Source: Ga0077527 sp945862135
GTDB taxonomy: Bacteria; Pseudomonadota; Gammaproteobacteria; Burkholderiales; SG8-41
Direction: 5' to 3'
NCBI GenBank assembly: GCA_964203275.1
Contig: CAXNMF010000005.1
Span: 124,001 to 188,000, forward strand
Length of the DNA stretch: 64,000 nt
Positions 34,838 through 43,140 of the stretch are shown piece by piece. The translations under genes were made by a program, and so were the position numbers. Positions within the stretch are counted from its first letter, which is position 1. Each line of letters starts with the position of its first letter. The notes beneath the pieces are model-generated. The model did not search any database. It saw only the letters and a list, made by a program, of their open reading frames with translations, and was not told the origin of the DNA.

Positions 34838-35848
34838 ATGAAACATCCATCCCCCTCCCGTTGTGCCGTTCTCGGCATTTGCTGCAATAGCCTGACCCTG
34901 TTCGGGTTGGCTCCCCTGATTCTGCTTGCTGCGCTCTCAACGAGTGTATCGGCGCAGGCGTTTCCCTCCAAACCCATTCGTCTGGTGGTGCCTGCAGCCC
35001 CTGGCGGCGGCACGGATGTGCTCGCACGGCTATTGAGCCCCGAGTTGACCAAACAATTCGGCCAGCAGATCGTTATTGAAAACCGTGCCGGCGGCGCGAC
35101 CATGATCGGTACCGAGTTCGTCGCACGTTCGGCACCCGACGGCCATACGCTGGTCATCGCGACGACGCCGCATGCGATTAACCCCACGCTGTACAAGAAA
35201 GTGCCGTTTGATCCGATCAAGGATTTCACGATGATCAGCCAGCTCGGTTTGACCACCACTGTGCTGGTCGTGCACCCGTCGCTGCCGGTCAACAACGTCA
35301 AGGAATTCATTGCGTTGGCCAAAGCGCGGCCGGGTCAGCTGACAGCGGGTACGGCCGCCGGCAACTCCGCCTACCTTGCGGTTGAAATGATCAAGACCAT
35401 GGCGCAGATCGACGCGGTGAATATTCCGTACAAAGGGGCTGGTCAGGCATTGACGGATCTGATTGCCGGCCATATCCAGTTCCAGGTGAATACGCTGCTG
35501 GCTGCGAAACCGTTCATCGATTCGGGGCGTCTGCGTGCGATCGGCGTTTGCAGCGCAAAACGTACGGCGTCACTACCCAATGTGCAGGCCATCGGCGAAA
35601 CCCTGAAAGGTTTCGAGACCAGCGGCTGGTATGCATTACTGGGTCCGGCCGGCATTTCGCGCGAGACCACGCTGCGTATTCATGACGGCTTTGCCAAGGC
35701 GCTGCGCACCCCGGAAATCTCCAAACGTCTTGCTGTCCAGGGCGTGGATGTGCTCGCAGGCACACCGGATGAACTTGCGAAGGTGATGCCGGCTGAACTC
35801 AAGAAGTGGGGTGATGTGGTCAAGTCTTCGGGTGCTACCCCCGGTTGA
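34838..35848 (+). CDS. Bug/TctC-family periplasmic solute-binding protein
   Basis: 336 residues from ATG 34838 (an upstream in-frame ATG at 34808 is possible). A long signal sequence ends VSA-QAFP at about residue 40. IRLVVPAAPGGGTDVLARLL, ENRAGGATMIG and VNIPYKGAGQALTDLIAGHIQF are family motifs. It is a single gene, divergent from the small membrane protein/PagP-like pair across 190 bp. Confidence 0.92.
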   Translation: MKHPSPSRCAVLGICCNSLTLFGLAPLILLAALSTSVSAQAFPSKPIRLVVPAAPGGGTDVLARLLSPELTKQFGQQIVIENRAGGATMIGTEFVARSAPDGHTLVIATTPHAINPTLYKKVPFDPIKDFTMISQLGLTTTVLVVHPSLPVNNVKEFIALAKARPGQLTAGTAAGNSAYLAVEMIKTMAQIDAVNIPYKGAGQALTDLIAGHIQFQVNTLLAAKPFIDSGRLRAIGVCSAKRTASLPNVQAIGETLKGFETSGWYALLGPAGISRETTLRIHDGFAKALRTPEISKRLAVQGVDVLAGTPDELAKVMPAELKKWGDVVKSSGATPG

Positions 35849-35887
35849 TCAACCGGGTCCGGGCTGATGCGTGGCTGACGCTGCGCA

Positions 35888-36340
35888 TCAGAAATCCCGG
35901 TATTTTTCGCTCGCCAGCAGGCGGATGATTTCCGCGCGAACTTCGATGATGTCGTCTTCGCGCAGCGGCTCCAGATGGCCCAACTCCCTGCGGAAATCCT
36001 CGCGCGTCGGCGGAAATGCCAGCGCGTGCCCCCACGGTTGCAGTGTAGCGTCGCGCGCTCGGCCGTAAAGATGCACATGCAGTTCGGCGCGCCAGTTGCC
36101 GTTGTCCTGGTAATTGATGCGGCCGATGTCGATGCCCTTGCGGGTGAGCACTGATTTCATCGCCTCGCCGCCGACCATAGTCAGTTTGACCAGTTCGATC
36201 GCCTGTTCGCGTGTCAGTTGCGTGCGGTCTTCAACGGCGACTTTCGGGTCGATGACAATGTGCCCGCCATCAGCGCGAGACACATGCGGCTGGTCCAGTG
36301 TGCGCAGCACGAAGTGCTGCGCCTCGTAAATCACCGCCAC
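35888..36340 (-). CDS. HIT-like domain protein
   Basis: 150 residues starting at GTG 36340, one base after the stop of the upstream gene. The histidine-triad-like motif is ELHVHLYGRA (about 88-97). The third His of the canonical HxHxHxx is replaced by Tyr (H-V-H-L-Y-G-R), so classical nucleotidyl hydrolase activity is uncertain. The remainder has a HIT-type N-terminal DPKVAVEDRTQLTREQAIELVKL. It is in an operon with the CMD-family gene. Confidence 0.7.
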   Translation of the reverse strand: MAVIYEAQHFVLRTLDQPHVSRADGGHIVIDPKVAVEDRTQLTREQAIELVKLTMVGGEAMKSVLTRKGIDIGRINYQDNGNWRAELHVHLYGRARDATLQPWGHALAFPPTREDFRRELGHLEPLREDDIIEVRAEIIRLLASEKYRDF

Positions 36341-36341
36341 G

Positions 36342-36947
36342 TTATTTTTTCAGCGGGGGCAGTGGGAGGGGCTTACCCTCCGGCAGCGGCGTGCCGTCAA
36401 CGTTCAGGCACATCGACACCAGACTGTAGAAACCGTTGACTGAAATGATGTCAACCACGCCGCGCTCACCGAAGCGCGCCACGGCTTTTGCATACAGCTC
36501 GTCGCTCACGCCCTGGGTTTCGTGCAGTGCGACCGAGAATTCGTAGACCAGCGTCTCGTCGGTATCCATGCCGGCCGGCCGTCTACCCTGCGCGATGTCC
36601 TCGGCGATTTTCGGATTGAGCCCGCCTTCCAGCGCCAGCTTGTGATGCGCAAACCATTCGTACTGCGAGGTCCAGTGCCGCGCGGTGACGAGGATGGCAA
36701 GTTCGTTGAGCTTGCCGGCGATGGAACTGCGGAAACGGATCTCTTCACCGAGCTGCTGCACCAGATCGCCGATGCCCGGGCTGCGCAGCCAGACATTGAA
36801 CGGTCCGCCCAGCGGGCCTGGCTTCGATGCACCTGAACTCGCGAGCTTGGCGCGTGGACCGGACTTGATCGCTTCGGTGAGAGCCTGCTGTTCCTTCGTC
36901 AGTTGGTCGATCGGGATCAGCTTGAAACGGCGGTTATCAGTGCTCAT
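36342..36947 (-). CDS. Carboxymuconolactone decarboxylase (CMD/AhpD-like) family protein
   Basis: 201 residues from the ATG at 36947. The CMD core contains LNELAILVTARHWTSQYEWFAHHKLALEGGL (about 95-125), with the typical E-x-x-x-L...W...E-W..H pattern but no CxxC pair as in AhpD peroxidases. YEFSVALHETQGVSDELYAKAVARFGERGVVDI is also typical. It probably acts as a lactone or related decarboxylase in aromatic or dicarboxylate metabolism, but many members are unassigned. The AT-rich motif lies 17 bp upstream. Confidence 0.85.
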   Translation of the reverse strand: MSTDNRRFKLIPIDQLTKEQQALTEAIKSGPRAKLASSGASKPGPLGGPFNVWLRSPGIGDLVQQLGEEIRFRSSIAGKLNELAILVTARHWTSQYEWFAHHKLALEGGLNPKIAEDIAQGRRPAGMDTDETLVYEFSVALHETQGVSDELYAKAVARFGERGVVDIISVNGFYSLVSMCLNVDGTPLPEGKPLPLPPLKK

Positions 36948-36963
36948 CGGATGCCTTTTAAAA

Positions 36964-36987
36964 AATTGTTTAAAAACAATTACTTGC
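36964..36987 (-). promoter_or_regulatory. AT-rich palindrome, copy 4
   Basis: AATTGTTT-AA-AAACAATT at 36964-36981 is a perfect 8+2+8 palindrome. Minus-strand reading GCAAGTA-ATTGTTTTTAAA matches the shared core. It is 17 bp from the CMD-family start codon, in an operator-like position. Confidence 0.55.
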
Positions 36988-37005
36988 AATCCATTCCCGA
37001 AGGAG

Positions 37006-38064
37006 TTAATCCTTCAGCGTAAATCCCAATCCCGGCTCTGCAGCAACATGGATCTGCCCATCCCTGAATTCCGGATGCGTAGCGAAGCGGGTGCGCAGCG
37101 CCGCGTGCGCACCATGGACTTCCAGCATGCCGCCGTGCGCATGTCCGGCCATCGCAGGCAGGTTCGCTGCTTCATAACCGCCGGCGCCGGTGACCGGCAC
37201 GCCATGCGCTTCAGCCAGCGCGAGGATGCGCAGCATTGCACTCAAGCCGCCGCAGAACGCGGCATTGGGCTGCACGATGTCGAGTGCGCCAAAGGAGAGC
37301 ACGTCACGGAACCACGATATTGACTGGATCATCTGGCCTGACGCGAGCGGGATTGAGATTGCCCGGCGCAACTCTGCCAGTGAAGGAATGTCATTGGCGC
37401 GCAGCGGTTCCTCGAAAAACGCGATGTCGCAATCGGCGACCAGCATTGCCAGCCGTTTGGCTTCCGCCACTGAATACGCACAGTTGGCATCGAGCATCAG
37501 CGGCGCACGGCCGATGGCTGCGCGCACGGCGCGGATGCGTTGCGCGTCTTCGGTGATACTGCGTCCCGCGCCAACGAGAATTTTGGCGCCATGAAAACCC
37601 GCGGAAAGTGCAGTGGTGCAGGCGTGGATCAGTTCAGTCTCCGTGAATGCGGGGAGTCCGACAGTGGCATAGGCGGGCACGGCGACGCGCGCCCCGCCGA
37701 TCAGTCGCGCGACCGGCAGATTGAGTTGTTTGCCCTTGATGTCCCACAGAGCGAGATCCAGCGCGGACATCGCCGATACAAATATGCCGGTGGATTGACG
37801 CGGATTGAATTTTTTTGCCAGCGTTGCCGTCACGGCTTCGATGTCCAGCGGATCAAGACCTTTGGCTGTTTCCGCGAAGCCCCCGTTAAGAAGATGCGCG
37901 ACCTCGGCGGAAAGAAAGCGGCCGGTGACGCCGATGCCGGTGATGTCTTCATCCGTCGTAACCTTGCAGCGCACATAGGTCAGGCTTTCCTGCCCGGCAT
38001 AGGCATCGGCGGCACGTTCGGGCTTGATGTGTTCGACAGCGGCTTGGATGCCGGTGATCTGCAT
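37006..38064 (-). CDS. Enolase-superfamily enzyme (mandelate racemase/muconate lactonizing group), atypical
   Basis: 352 residues from the ATG at 38064; a TTG at 38079 is also in frame. The capping domain precedes a TIM barrel with APLMLDANCAYSVAEA (first metal ligand Asp) and FFEEPLRANDI (second ligand Glu). The third ligand, normally Glu in an A-x-G-E motif, is Gln here (PLASGQM), and the K-x-K catalytic pair has only AKILVG. The C-terminal GAGGYEAANLPAMAGHAHGG is glycine-rich. It may be a catalytically altered member acting on a sugar acid or a lactone. It lies 58 bp upstream of the CMD-family gene and may share its transcript. Confidence 0.75.
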   Translation of the reverse strand: MQITGIQAAVEHIKPERAADAYAGQESLTYVRCKVTTDEDITGIGVTGRFLSAEVAHLLNGGFAETAKGLDPLDIEAVTATLAKKFNPRQSTGIFVSAMSALDLALWDIKGKQLNLPVARLIGGARVAVPAYATVGLPAFTETELIHACTTALSAGFHGAKILVGAGRSITEDAQRIRAVRAAIGRAPLMLDANCAYSVAEAKRLAMLVADCDIAFFEEPLRANDIPSLAELRRAISIPLASGQMIQSISWFRDVLSFGALDIVQPNAAFCGGLSAMLRILALAEAHGVPVTGAGGYEAANLPAMAGHAHGGMLEVHGAHAALRTRFATHPEFRDGQIHVAAEPGLGFTLKD

Positions 38065-38264
38065 GGCGGATTCGACCAATAGAGGGGACGCCGGAGTTTA
38101 CCCGTCTGTGTTGCCGGCTGGAATGGGCAATCCGGGTACATTGCGGCGGTTCGCCGGCCGGGCGACCGTGATCCAGTCCTGTTTATACTGTAAGGGCAGA
38201 TACTGAGCCGGATCTGAAAAAAGAAACACCTGCAGGTCCACGGCAGAAAACAGGGTGAGGATTT

Positions 38265-40520
38265 TTGTCGCTAAACAAAAACGAAGCCATTGCAGGAACG
38301 CATCGCGCAGCCCATGGCACGGCGTTGCGCACACTGGCGGGCGATATTTCAGGTGGCTTTGCCGCCACGCTGATTGCGATTCCCCATGCCATGGGGCTGG
38401 GACTGCTTGCGTTCGCTGTGCTTGGTCCTGCCTGGGCACCGGTAGGCGTGGTTGCCGGATTGTTGTCAGTGGTCGTCGGCAGCTTTGTATCGGCTGTGAT
38501 TCCTTCTGGCAGTTGCATGATGATGGGCGCGCGGACTTCGGTGACCATGGTATTTGCCGGAATTCTTGCCGCGCTGGCAGCACATCCGCAACTGCAGACG
38601 CCACAGGGGCCAGATGTGCCGCAGCTGCTTACGTTGGCTTTTATTACGGTGTTCCTGTCCGGATTGTTTCAGCTGGGGTTTGGTGTGCTGCGATTGGGGC
38701 GCGCCATCAAATTCGTGCCTTACCCAGTGCTCGCCGGGTTCATGAACGGCATCGCCATTCTGATGATTGTTTCGCAGATCGGGCCGATGCTGGGTGCCGA
38801 TGCAGGCCCGTCTTTGCAGGCACTGCTGAAGGATGCCAGCCTGATCCGGCCCGCCAGTCTGCTGGTCACGGTGGTCGTAGTCGCTGTGATTTTTCTGGCC
38901 CCGCGTGTGACCCGCAAAGTGCCGGTCATGCTTTGCGGCCTGCTGGTCGGAGTGCTATTGCATTGCTTGTTGGCATGGTTGTCGCCCGGCATTGTTGGTC
39001 CGCTTGTGGGTGAACTGCCGGTGACGGATTTTGCGCCGCGCGAACTGGTATCCATGCTGCATCTTTCCGTGCGTGATGATTTTGCAGATTGGCTGGCCTT
39101 CCTGCTGCCCAGTGCGCTGTTGCTGGCGGCGGTGGCGTCGCTGGACGGTTTGCTGGCGGCAGTGGTGGTTGATCCGGTGACCCGCAGCCGGCATGAAAGC
39201 GACCGTTTACTGAAGGCGCAGGGTGCAGCGGCGGCTCTCGCGGCGGCTTTTGGCGCCGTTCCGCCGGCCGCCAGCACTCATACACGTGCCGCAGGCTTTC
39301 TGAGCGGCGGAAGAACTCAGCGGTGTTCGCTGTTTCACGCCTTGTTCATGCTGCTGTCGCTGTTTGTGCTGGGGCCGCTGATCGCGCAGGTCCCGGTGGC
39401 CGCGCTTGCAGGGGTCATCATCTATACCGCTCTGACCCTGGTTGACCGCTGGACGCGTGATCTTGTTCATCGACTCGGTGCTGAGGGTGCGGAACGCCGC
39501 GAAATCCTGCTCAATCTGGCTGTGGTGACGTGCGTCACCTTGTCGATGCTGGTATTGAATCTGATGGCGGCTTTTGCGGTTGGTATCGCCGCCGCGGTGT
39601 TTCTGTTGCTTATCAAGCTGAGCGGCTCACCGGTGCGCCGTGTGCTCGACGGCACGGTGCGCGCGTCGCTGAAGGTCCGCAGCCCTGAAGAGCGCGCGAT
39701 GTTGCGTCCACAGGGCAGGCATATCCGCATTTTCGAACTTGAAGGAGCGATATTTTTCGGTACGGCAGATCGACTCCAGATGGACGTCGAAATCCTGCCT
39801 GATGAAGTACGTTTCGTGATTCTTGATTTCCGCCGGGTGACCGAAGTTGATGCCAGCGGCGTGCGGGCGCTTGAAACCATTTGTCATATGGCCGCCCGTC
39901 GCAACATGCTGGTGCTGCTCAGCCACCTGGGCCGTGATGCCGGCCAGGGTAGTTACCTGCGGGCGATGGGGCTCGCTGCGGTTATTGCCGCCGAACACTG
40001 GTTCATTGATCTGGACCGCGCGCTGGAGTGGACGGAGGACCAGCTGCTTGAGCGTGATCGGTTTGAAGATGCGCCGGAACTGCAGCTTCGGGAAATGTCG
40101 CTGTTTGACGGATTCGACGCCGCTGAAATGGCCACGTTGAGTGTATATGTTCGGCGGCATGAACTGACGCACGGAGATGTCGTTTTCAAGGAGGGCGAAG
40201 CGGGCGACCGGGTTTATCTGATTGCGCGCGGATCGGTCAGCATCAAGCTGCAATTGGCAGATGAAGGGCGGGCGCGACGACTTGCCACATTTGTGCCCGG
40301 TGTGTTTTTCGGCGAGATGGCGATGCTCGAAGGTGAGCGCCGGTCCGCCGACGCGTTTGCCAAGGGCGAACAAGTTGTGCTGTATTCACTGGGTGCTGAT
40401 GAAGTTGCGCGCATTGCGCAGGAGCATCCGCAACTCGGGGTGAAGCTGTTCCGCAATCTGGGCCGTGAACTGGCAACCCGGTTGCGGATTACAAGCGGGG
40501 CTTTGCGCGCCCTTGAATGA
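38265..40520 (+). CDS. SulP-family anion transporter fused to STAS and cyclic-nucleotide-binding domains
   Basis: 751 residues from the TTG at 38265, preceded by GGGTGAGG. Residues 20-450 form about ten to twelve membrane helices of the SulP/SLC26 type (IPHAMGLGLLAFAVLGP, KFVPYPVLAGFMNGIAI). A cytoplasmic STAS domain (about 485-590) has IRIFELEGAIFFGTADRLQ and VILDFRRVTEVDASGVRAL. A C-terminal cNMP-binding domain (about 620-740) has FFGEMAMLEGERRSADA, the phosphate-binding cassette. It would transport sulfate, bicarbonate or a dicarboxylate under cyclic-nucleotide control. The SulP-STAS-cNMP fusion is known in bacteria but uncommon. Confidence 0.92.
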   Translation: MSLNKNEAIAGTHRAAHGTALRTLAGDISGGFAATLIAIPHAMGLGLLAFAVLGPAWAPVGVVAGLLSVVVGSFVSAVIPSGSCMMMGARTSVTMVFAGILAALAAHPQLQTPQGPDVPQLLTLAFITVFLSGLFQLGFGVLRLGRAIKFVPYPVLAGFMNGIAILMIVSQIGPMLGADAGPSLQALLKDASLIRPASLLVTVVVVAVIFLAPRVTRKVPVMLCGLLVGVLLHCLLAWLSPGIVGPLVGELPVTDFAPRELVSMLHLSVRDDFADWLAFLLPSALLLAAVASLDGLLAAVVVDPVTRSRHESDRLLKAQGAAAALAAAFGAVPPAASTHTRAAGFLSGGRTQRCSLFHALFMLLSLFVLGPLIAQVPVAALAGVIIYTALTLVDRWTRDLVHRLGAEGAERREILLNLAVVTCVTLSMLVLNLMAAFAVGIAAAVFLLLIKLSGSPVRRVLDGTVRASLKVRSPEERAMLRPQGRHIRIFELEGAIFFGTADRLQMDVEILPDEVRFVILDFRRVTEVDASGVRALETICHMAARRNMLVLLSHLGRDAGQGSYLRAMGLAAVIAAEHWFIDLDRALEWTEDQLLERDRFEDAPELQLREMSLFDGFDAAEMATLSVYVRRHELTHGDVVFKEGEAGDRVYLIARGSVSIKLQLADEGRARRLATFVPGVFFGEMAMLEGERRSADAFAKGEQVVLYSLGADEVARIAQEHPQLGVKLFRNLGRELATRLRITSGALRALE

Positions 40521-40565
40521 CGGCTGTGCAGGCCGCAGCAGCCCTGCTGTCAGTCAGGGGGATGG

Positions 40566-41048
40566 TTAAAGGCTGGCCGCTGCCGCAGATGCGGCATTCG
40601 AGAATTTCACCGCATTTGCAGCAGCTTGGGTGGCGGTAACGGTTGCCGCAGTTGCAGCGCTGGAAATTCGTTGCACCGTTTCTTCGGATTGATGTTCGAC
40701 GGCAACCACTGCTGCTGAAGCCGAAGCCGCCGCCGCGGCTGCGGCTTCAGTGGCCGCTTCGGCCGCAGCGTGGGCTGCGCCGGCTGCAGATTGGGCCGCA
40801 GACGCAACATCATGTTCTGCTGCGTCCTGCGCCGCCTTTGCGGCGTTGCTCGCAGCGGTTTCGGAATTTTGCGCTGAACGCGCCGCTTTTTGGGCTGCGA
40901 CGACGGAATGATGGGTCACCGTTGTCAGCGAGCCCATCGCCGTGTTGTAGCGGTCGTTGACGATGACATAACCCTGACGCAGGTTCATCAGTTCTTTTTC
41001 GATGCTGACAACCCTTGCATAAAGCGTTTCGTTCATTTCACTCATCAT
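40566..41048 (-). CDS. Alanine-rich coiled-coil protein
   Basis: 160 residues. After a 40-residue N-terminal helix (YARVVSIEKELMNLRQGYVIVNDRYNTA) the remaining 115 residues are nearly continuous Ala-rich heptads (AAQKAARSAQNSETAASNAAK and similar), with over 40% Ala. Such proteins act as coiled-coil scaffolds or resemble phasins and antifreeze-like helices. The codon usage (mixed GC-rich Ala codons) argues for coding. It is convergent with the SulP gene. No family function assigned. Confidence 0.6.
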   Translation of the reverse strand: MMSEMNETLYARVVSIEKELMNLRQGYVIVNDRYNTAMGSLTTVTHHSVVAAQKAARSAQNSETAASNAAKAAQDAAEHDVASAAQSAAGAAHAAAEAATEAAAAAAASASAAVVAVEHQSEETVQRISSAATAATVTATQAAANAVKFSNAASAAAASL

Positions 41049-41245
41049 TACGCCTTTCCGAAGCTGACCGCTGTAGTTGTTCGGCTGCCGTCAAGATAAC
41101 CATGATCTTGTTATGATTTTGTGAGGTTGTCGGCCATGATGCCTTGCGATAGCTCAATCCGGCGCGGTATCGGCGGAAGGCCGCCTGATTTACAATGGCT
41201 GGCCATTTTTCAACCTGATGCCCCACAAAAACACACGAGGAAGCC

Positions 41246-42241
41246 ATGTCTACATTATCCCTGATTGGTCGAGCGTTGATCATGTCTGCGTGCATCGCGC
41301 CAACCATTACACTGGCTGCGGTTGCCACTGAAGATCCCGCCAAATATCCGAGTAAAGCAATACGGTTTGTTGTTCCATTCCCCCCTGGCGGCGGCAACGA
41401 TACCATTGCCCGACTGGTCGGGCAGCAGCTGGCCGCGTCCGTAGGGCAACAGGTGTTGATTGATAACCGGCCTGGCGCGGCTGGAGCGCTTGGCGCACAA
41501 GTGGCGGCCTCGGCGCCTGCCGATGGTTACACCATTTTTCTTGCCGGCGTCGGCAGCCACGGGCTCAATCCCAACCTGCGCAAGAAACTGCCCTATGACC
41601 CGATCAAGGACTTCGATGCGATCAGTCTGATCGCCTCCGCGCCGCTGCTGGTGGTTGTGCATCCGTCATTGCCGGTAAAAAACGTGAAAGAACTGATTGC
41701 TCTGGCCAAGGCCAAGCCGGGCGTTATCAATTACGCATCCAATGGCGCGGGCGGCTCATCACACATGGCCGTCGAACTGTTCGACATGATGGCCGGTACC
41801 AAGATGACGCATGTACCGTACAAAGGTCTGGCGCCGGCGTTGACCGAACTCCTGTCGGGTGAGGTGCAGGTGATGTTCTCCAGCGCGGTGGCGATGTTGC
41901 CGCAGGTGAAGGCCGGCAAACTGCGCGCGATTGCGATGACCGGGTCCAAACGTTCGGCGGCGATTCCCGATGTTCCGACTGTTGCTGAATCGGGTCTGAA
42001 AGGATACGAAACCGGTTCGTGGTACGGCGTGGTGGCGCCGGCTGGTACGCCCAAATACGCCATAGACAAACTGTCTTCCGAAGTCATTCGTATCACCAAG
42101 TCTGCAGCCGTTACGGACAAACTGGTTAATGAGGCGGTGATCCCGGTGGGCAGCACGCCGGCCGAGTTCACGGCCTACATCAAGTCGGAAATCGCCCGCT
42201 GGGGCAAGGTGATCAAGCAGGCAGGGCTCAAGATCGAATAA
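41246..42241 (+). CDS. Bug/TctC-family periplasmic solute-binding protein
   Basis: 331 residues with a signal peptide ending about ATE-DPAK (25-30). KAIRFVVPFPPGGGNDTIARLVG, DNRPGAAGALGAQVA and MTHVPYKGLAPALTELLSGEVQVMF are the family motifs. It has a GAGGAAG ribosome site. It is a single gene; the 197-bp upstream region must hold its promoter. Fifth family member in the window. Confidence 0.93.
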   Translation: MSTLSLIGRALIMSACIAPTITLAAVATEDPAKYPSKAIRFVVPFPPGGGNDTIARLVGQQLAASVGQQVLIDNRPGAAGALGAQVAASAPADGYTIFLAGVGSHGLNPNLRKKLPYDPIKDFDAISLIASAPLLVVVHPSLPVKNVKELIALAKAKPGVINYASNGAGGSSHMAVELFDMMAGTKMTHVPYKGLAPALTELLSGEVQVMFSSAVAMLPQVKAGKLRAIAMTGSKRSAAIPDVPTVAESGLKGYETGSWYGVVAPAGTPKYAIDKLSSEVIRITKSAAVTDKLVNEAVIPVGSTPAEFTAYIKSEIARWGKVIKQAGLKIE

Positions 42242-42262
42242 TCGACTGCCGGCGCCGGCGGA

Positions 42263-42553
42263 CTACTGCAGCGAAGGGTCGGGTTCGTCGTCCCTGATCG
42301 TGGCGAGTGCCATGGCCAGAACCTCGAGTCCGTCGGCGACACGTTCGGCCTGCGCCTCGGTCAGGCCTTTGCTTTCCAGCAGGTCGATATTTTCATCCAG
42401 CGGCAGCTGACCGTGCAGGCGCTGAAAATGTGCAACCTGCAGCGCGAGCAGACGCGCAGCGGTGATCAACGCGTCACGGGACGCATCATTTATCATCCTG
42501 TCAGTCAGCGCCGACAGTTTTGCAAGTCGGCCGTATCCGGTGAGGTCCAGCAT
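42263..42553 (-). CDS. Small helical protein of unknown function
   Basis: 96 residues, all alpha: LTGYGRLAKLSALTDRMINDA, ALITAARLLALQVAHFQRLHG, DLLESKGLTEAQAERVADGLEVLAMALATI. Its ATG (42553-42551) overlaps the ATG of the divergent DUF1499 gene (42552-42554) in the sequence CATG. It is convergent with the Bug gene. I recognise no family. The well-formed helical pattern and strong conservation-like codon phase make it plausible. Confidence 0.5.
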   Translation of the reverse strand: MLDLTGYGRLAKLSALTDRMINDASRDALITAARLLALQVAHFQRLHGQLPLDENIDLLESKGLTEAQAERVADGLEVLAMALATIRDDEPDPSLQ

Positions 42554-43064
42554 GGTGAGATTCCTGTATGTTTTTGCGGCAATGATCATGCTGCCGCAGT
42601 CTGGAGTGGCCCAGACTGTAGTCCCCGGCGCCCGCGCCGTCCATGATGCCGAACAGACAGCTGCCAGCATGAAACCCTTTTTCAGTAATCTGCGGCGACC
42701 GGATTCTCCGAACCACTGCTTGGTTGCGCCGGCCGGCTTTGCCGTCAAACCGGATGTCCTGGCCCCTGTTTTCGGCGTGCCGGCTGCGAAGCTGCACTTG
42801 GTCATGAAGGCGCTTGTCCAGCAGACAAAAGGCACATCCATTGCAACGGAAACCGCTGATGGACTGCACATCATCGTTACTTCGAGGGTGTTCGGTTTCA
42901 AGGATGATGTCCGAATTCATATCGTCCCGCTATCGCCGCAGGAGTCGACCCTGTTGATGTATTCATCATCCCGCGTGGGATACTGGGATCTTGGGGTCAA
43001 CCGGCGGCGTACCGAAGACTGGCTGGCACGGCTCCAGACTGCAGTTTCCGCTTCCGGACAGTAA
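42552..43064 (+). CDS. Secreted DUF1499 protein
   Basis: 170 residues from the ATG at 42552. Signal peptide ends GVA-QTVV (about 20). The DUF1499 region shows PDSPNHCLVAP, then TSRVFGFKDDVRIHIVPL and the signature SSSRVGYWDLGVNRRRTEDWL (about 140-160). The family is periplasmic or membrane-tethered and of unknown function. It shares its start codon bases with the minus-strand gene. Confidence 0.8.
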   Translation: MVRFLYVFAAMIMLPQSGVAQTVVPGARAVHDAEQTAASMKPFFSNLRRPDSPNHCLVAPAGFAVKPDVLAPVFGVPAAKLHLVMKALVQQTKGTSIATETADGLHIIVTSRVFGFKDDVRIHIVPLSPQESTLLMYSSSRVGYWDLGVNRRRTEDWLARLQTAVSASGQ

Positions 43065-43140
43065 TCCAGGGTGCCGCCGCGGGCGCGGCGAGGCACCGGC
43101 TGTTATCACCACCGCGTCCTACATACTGGCTGAGTACCGC

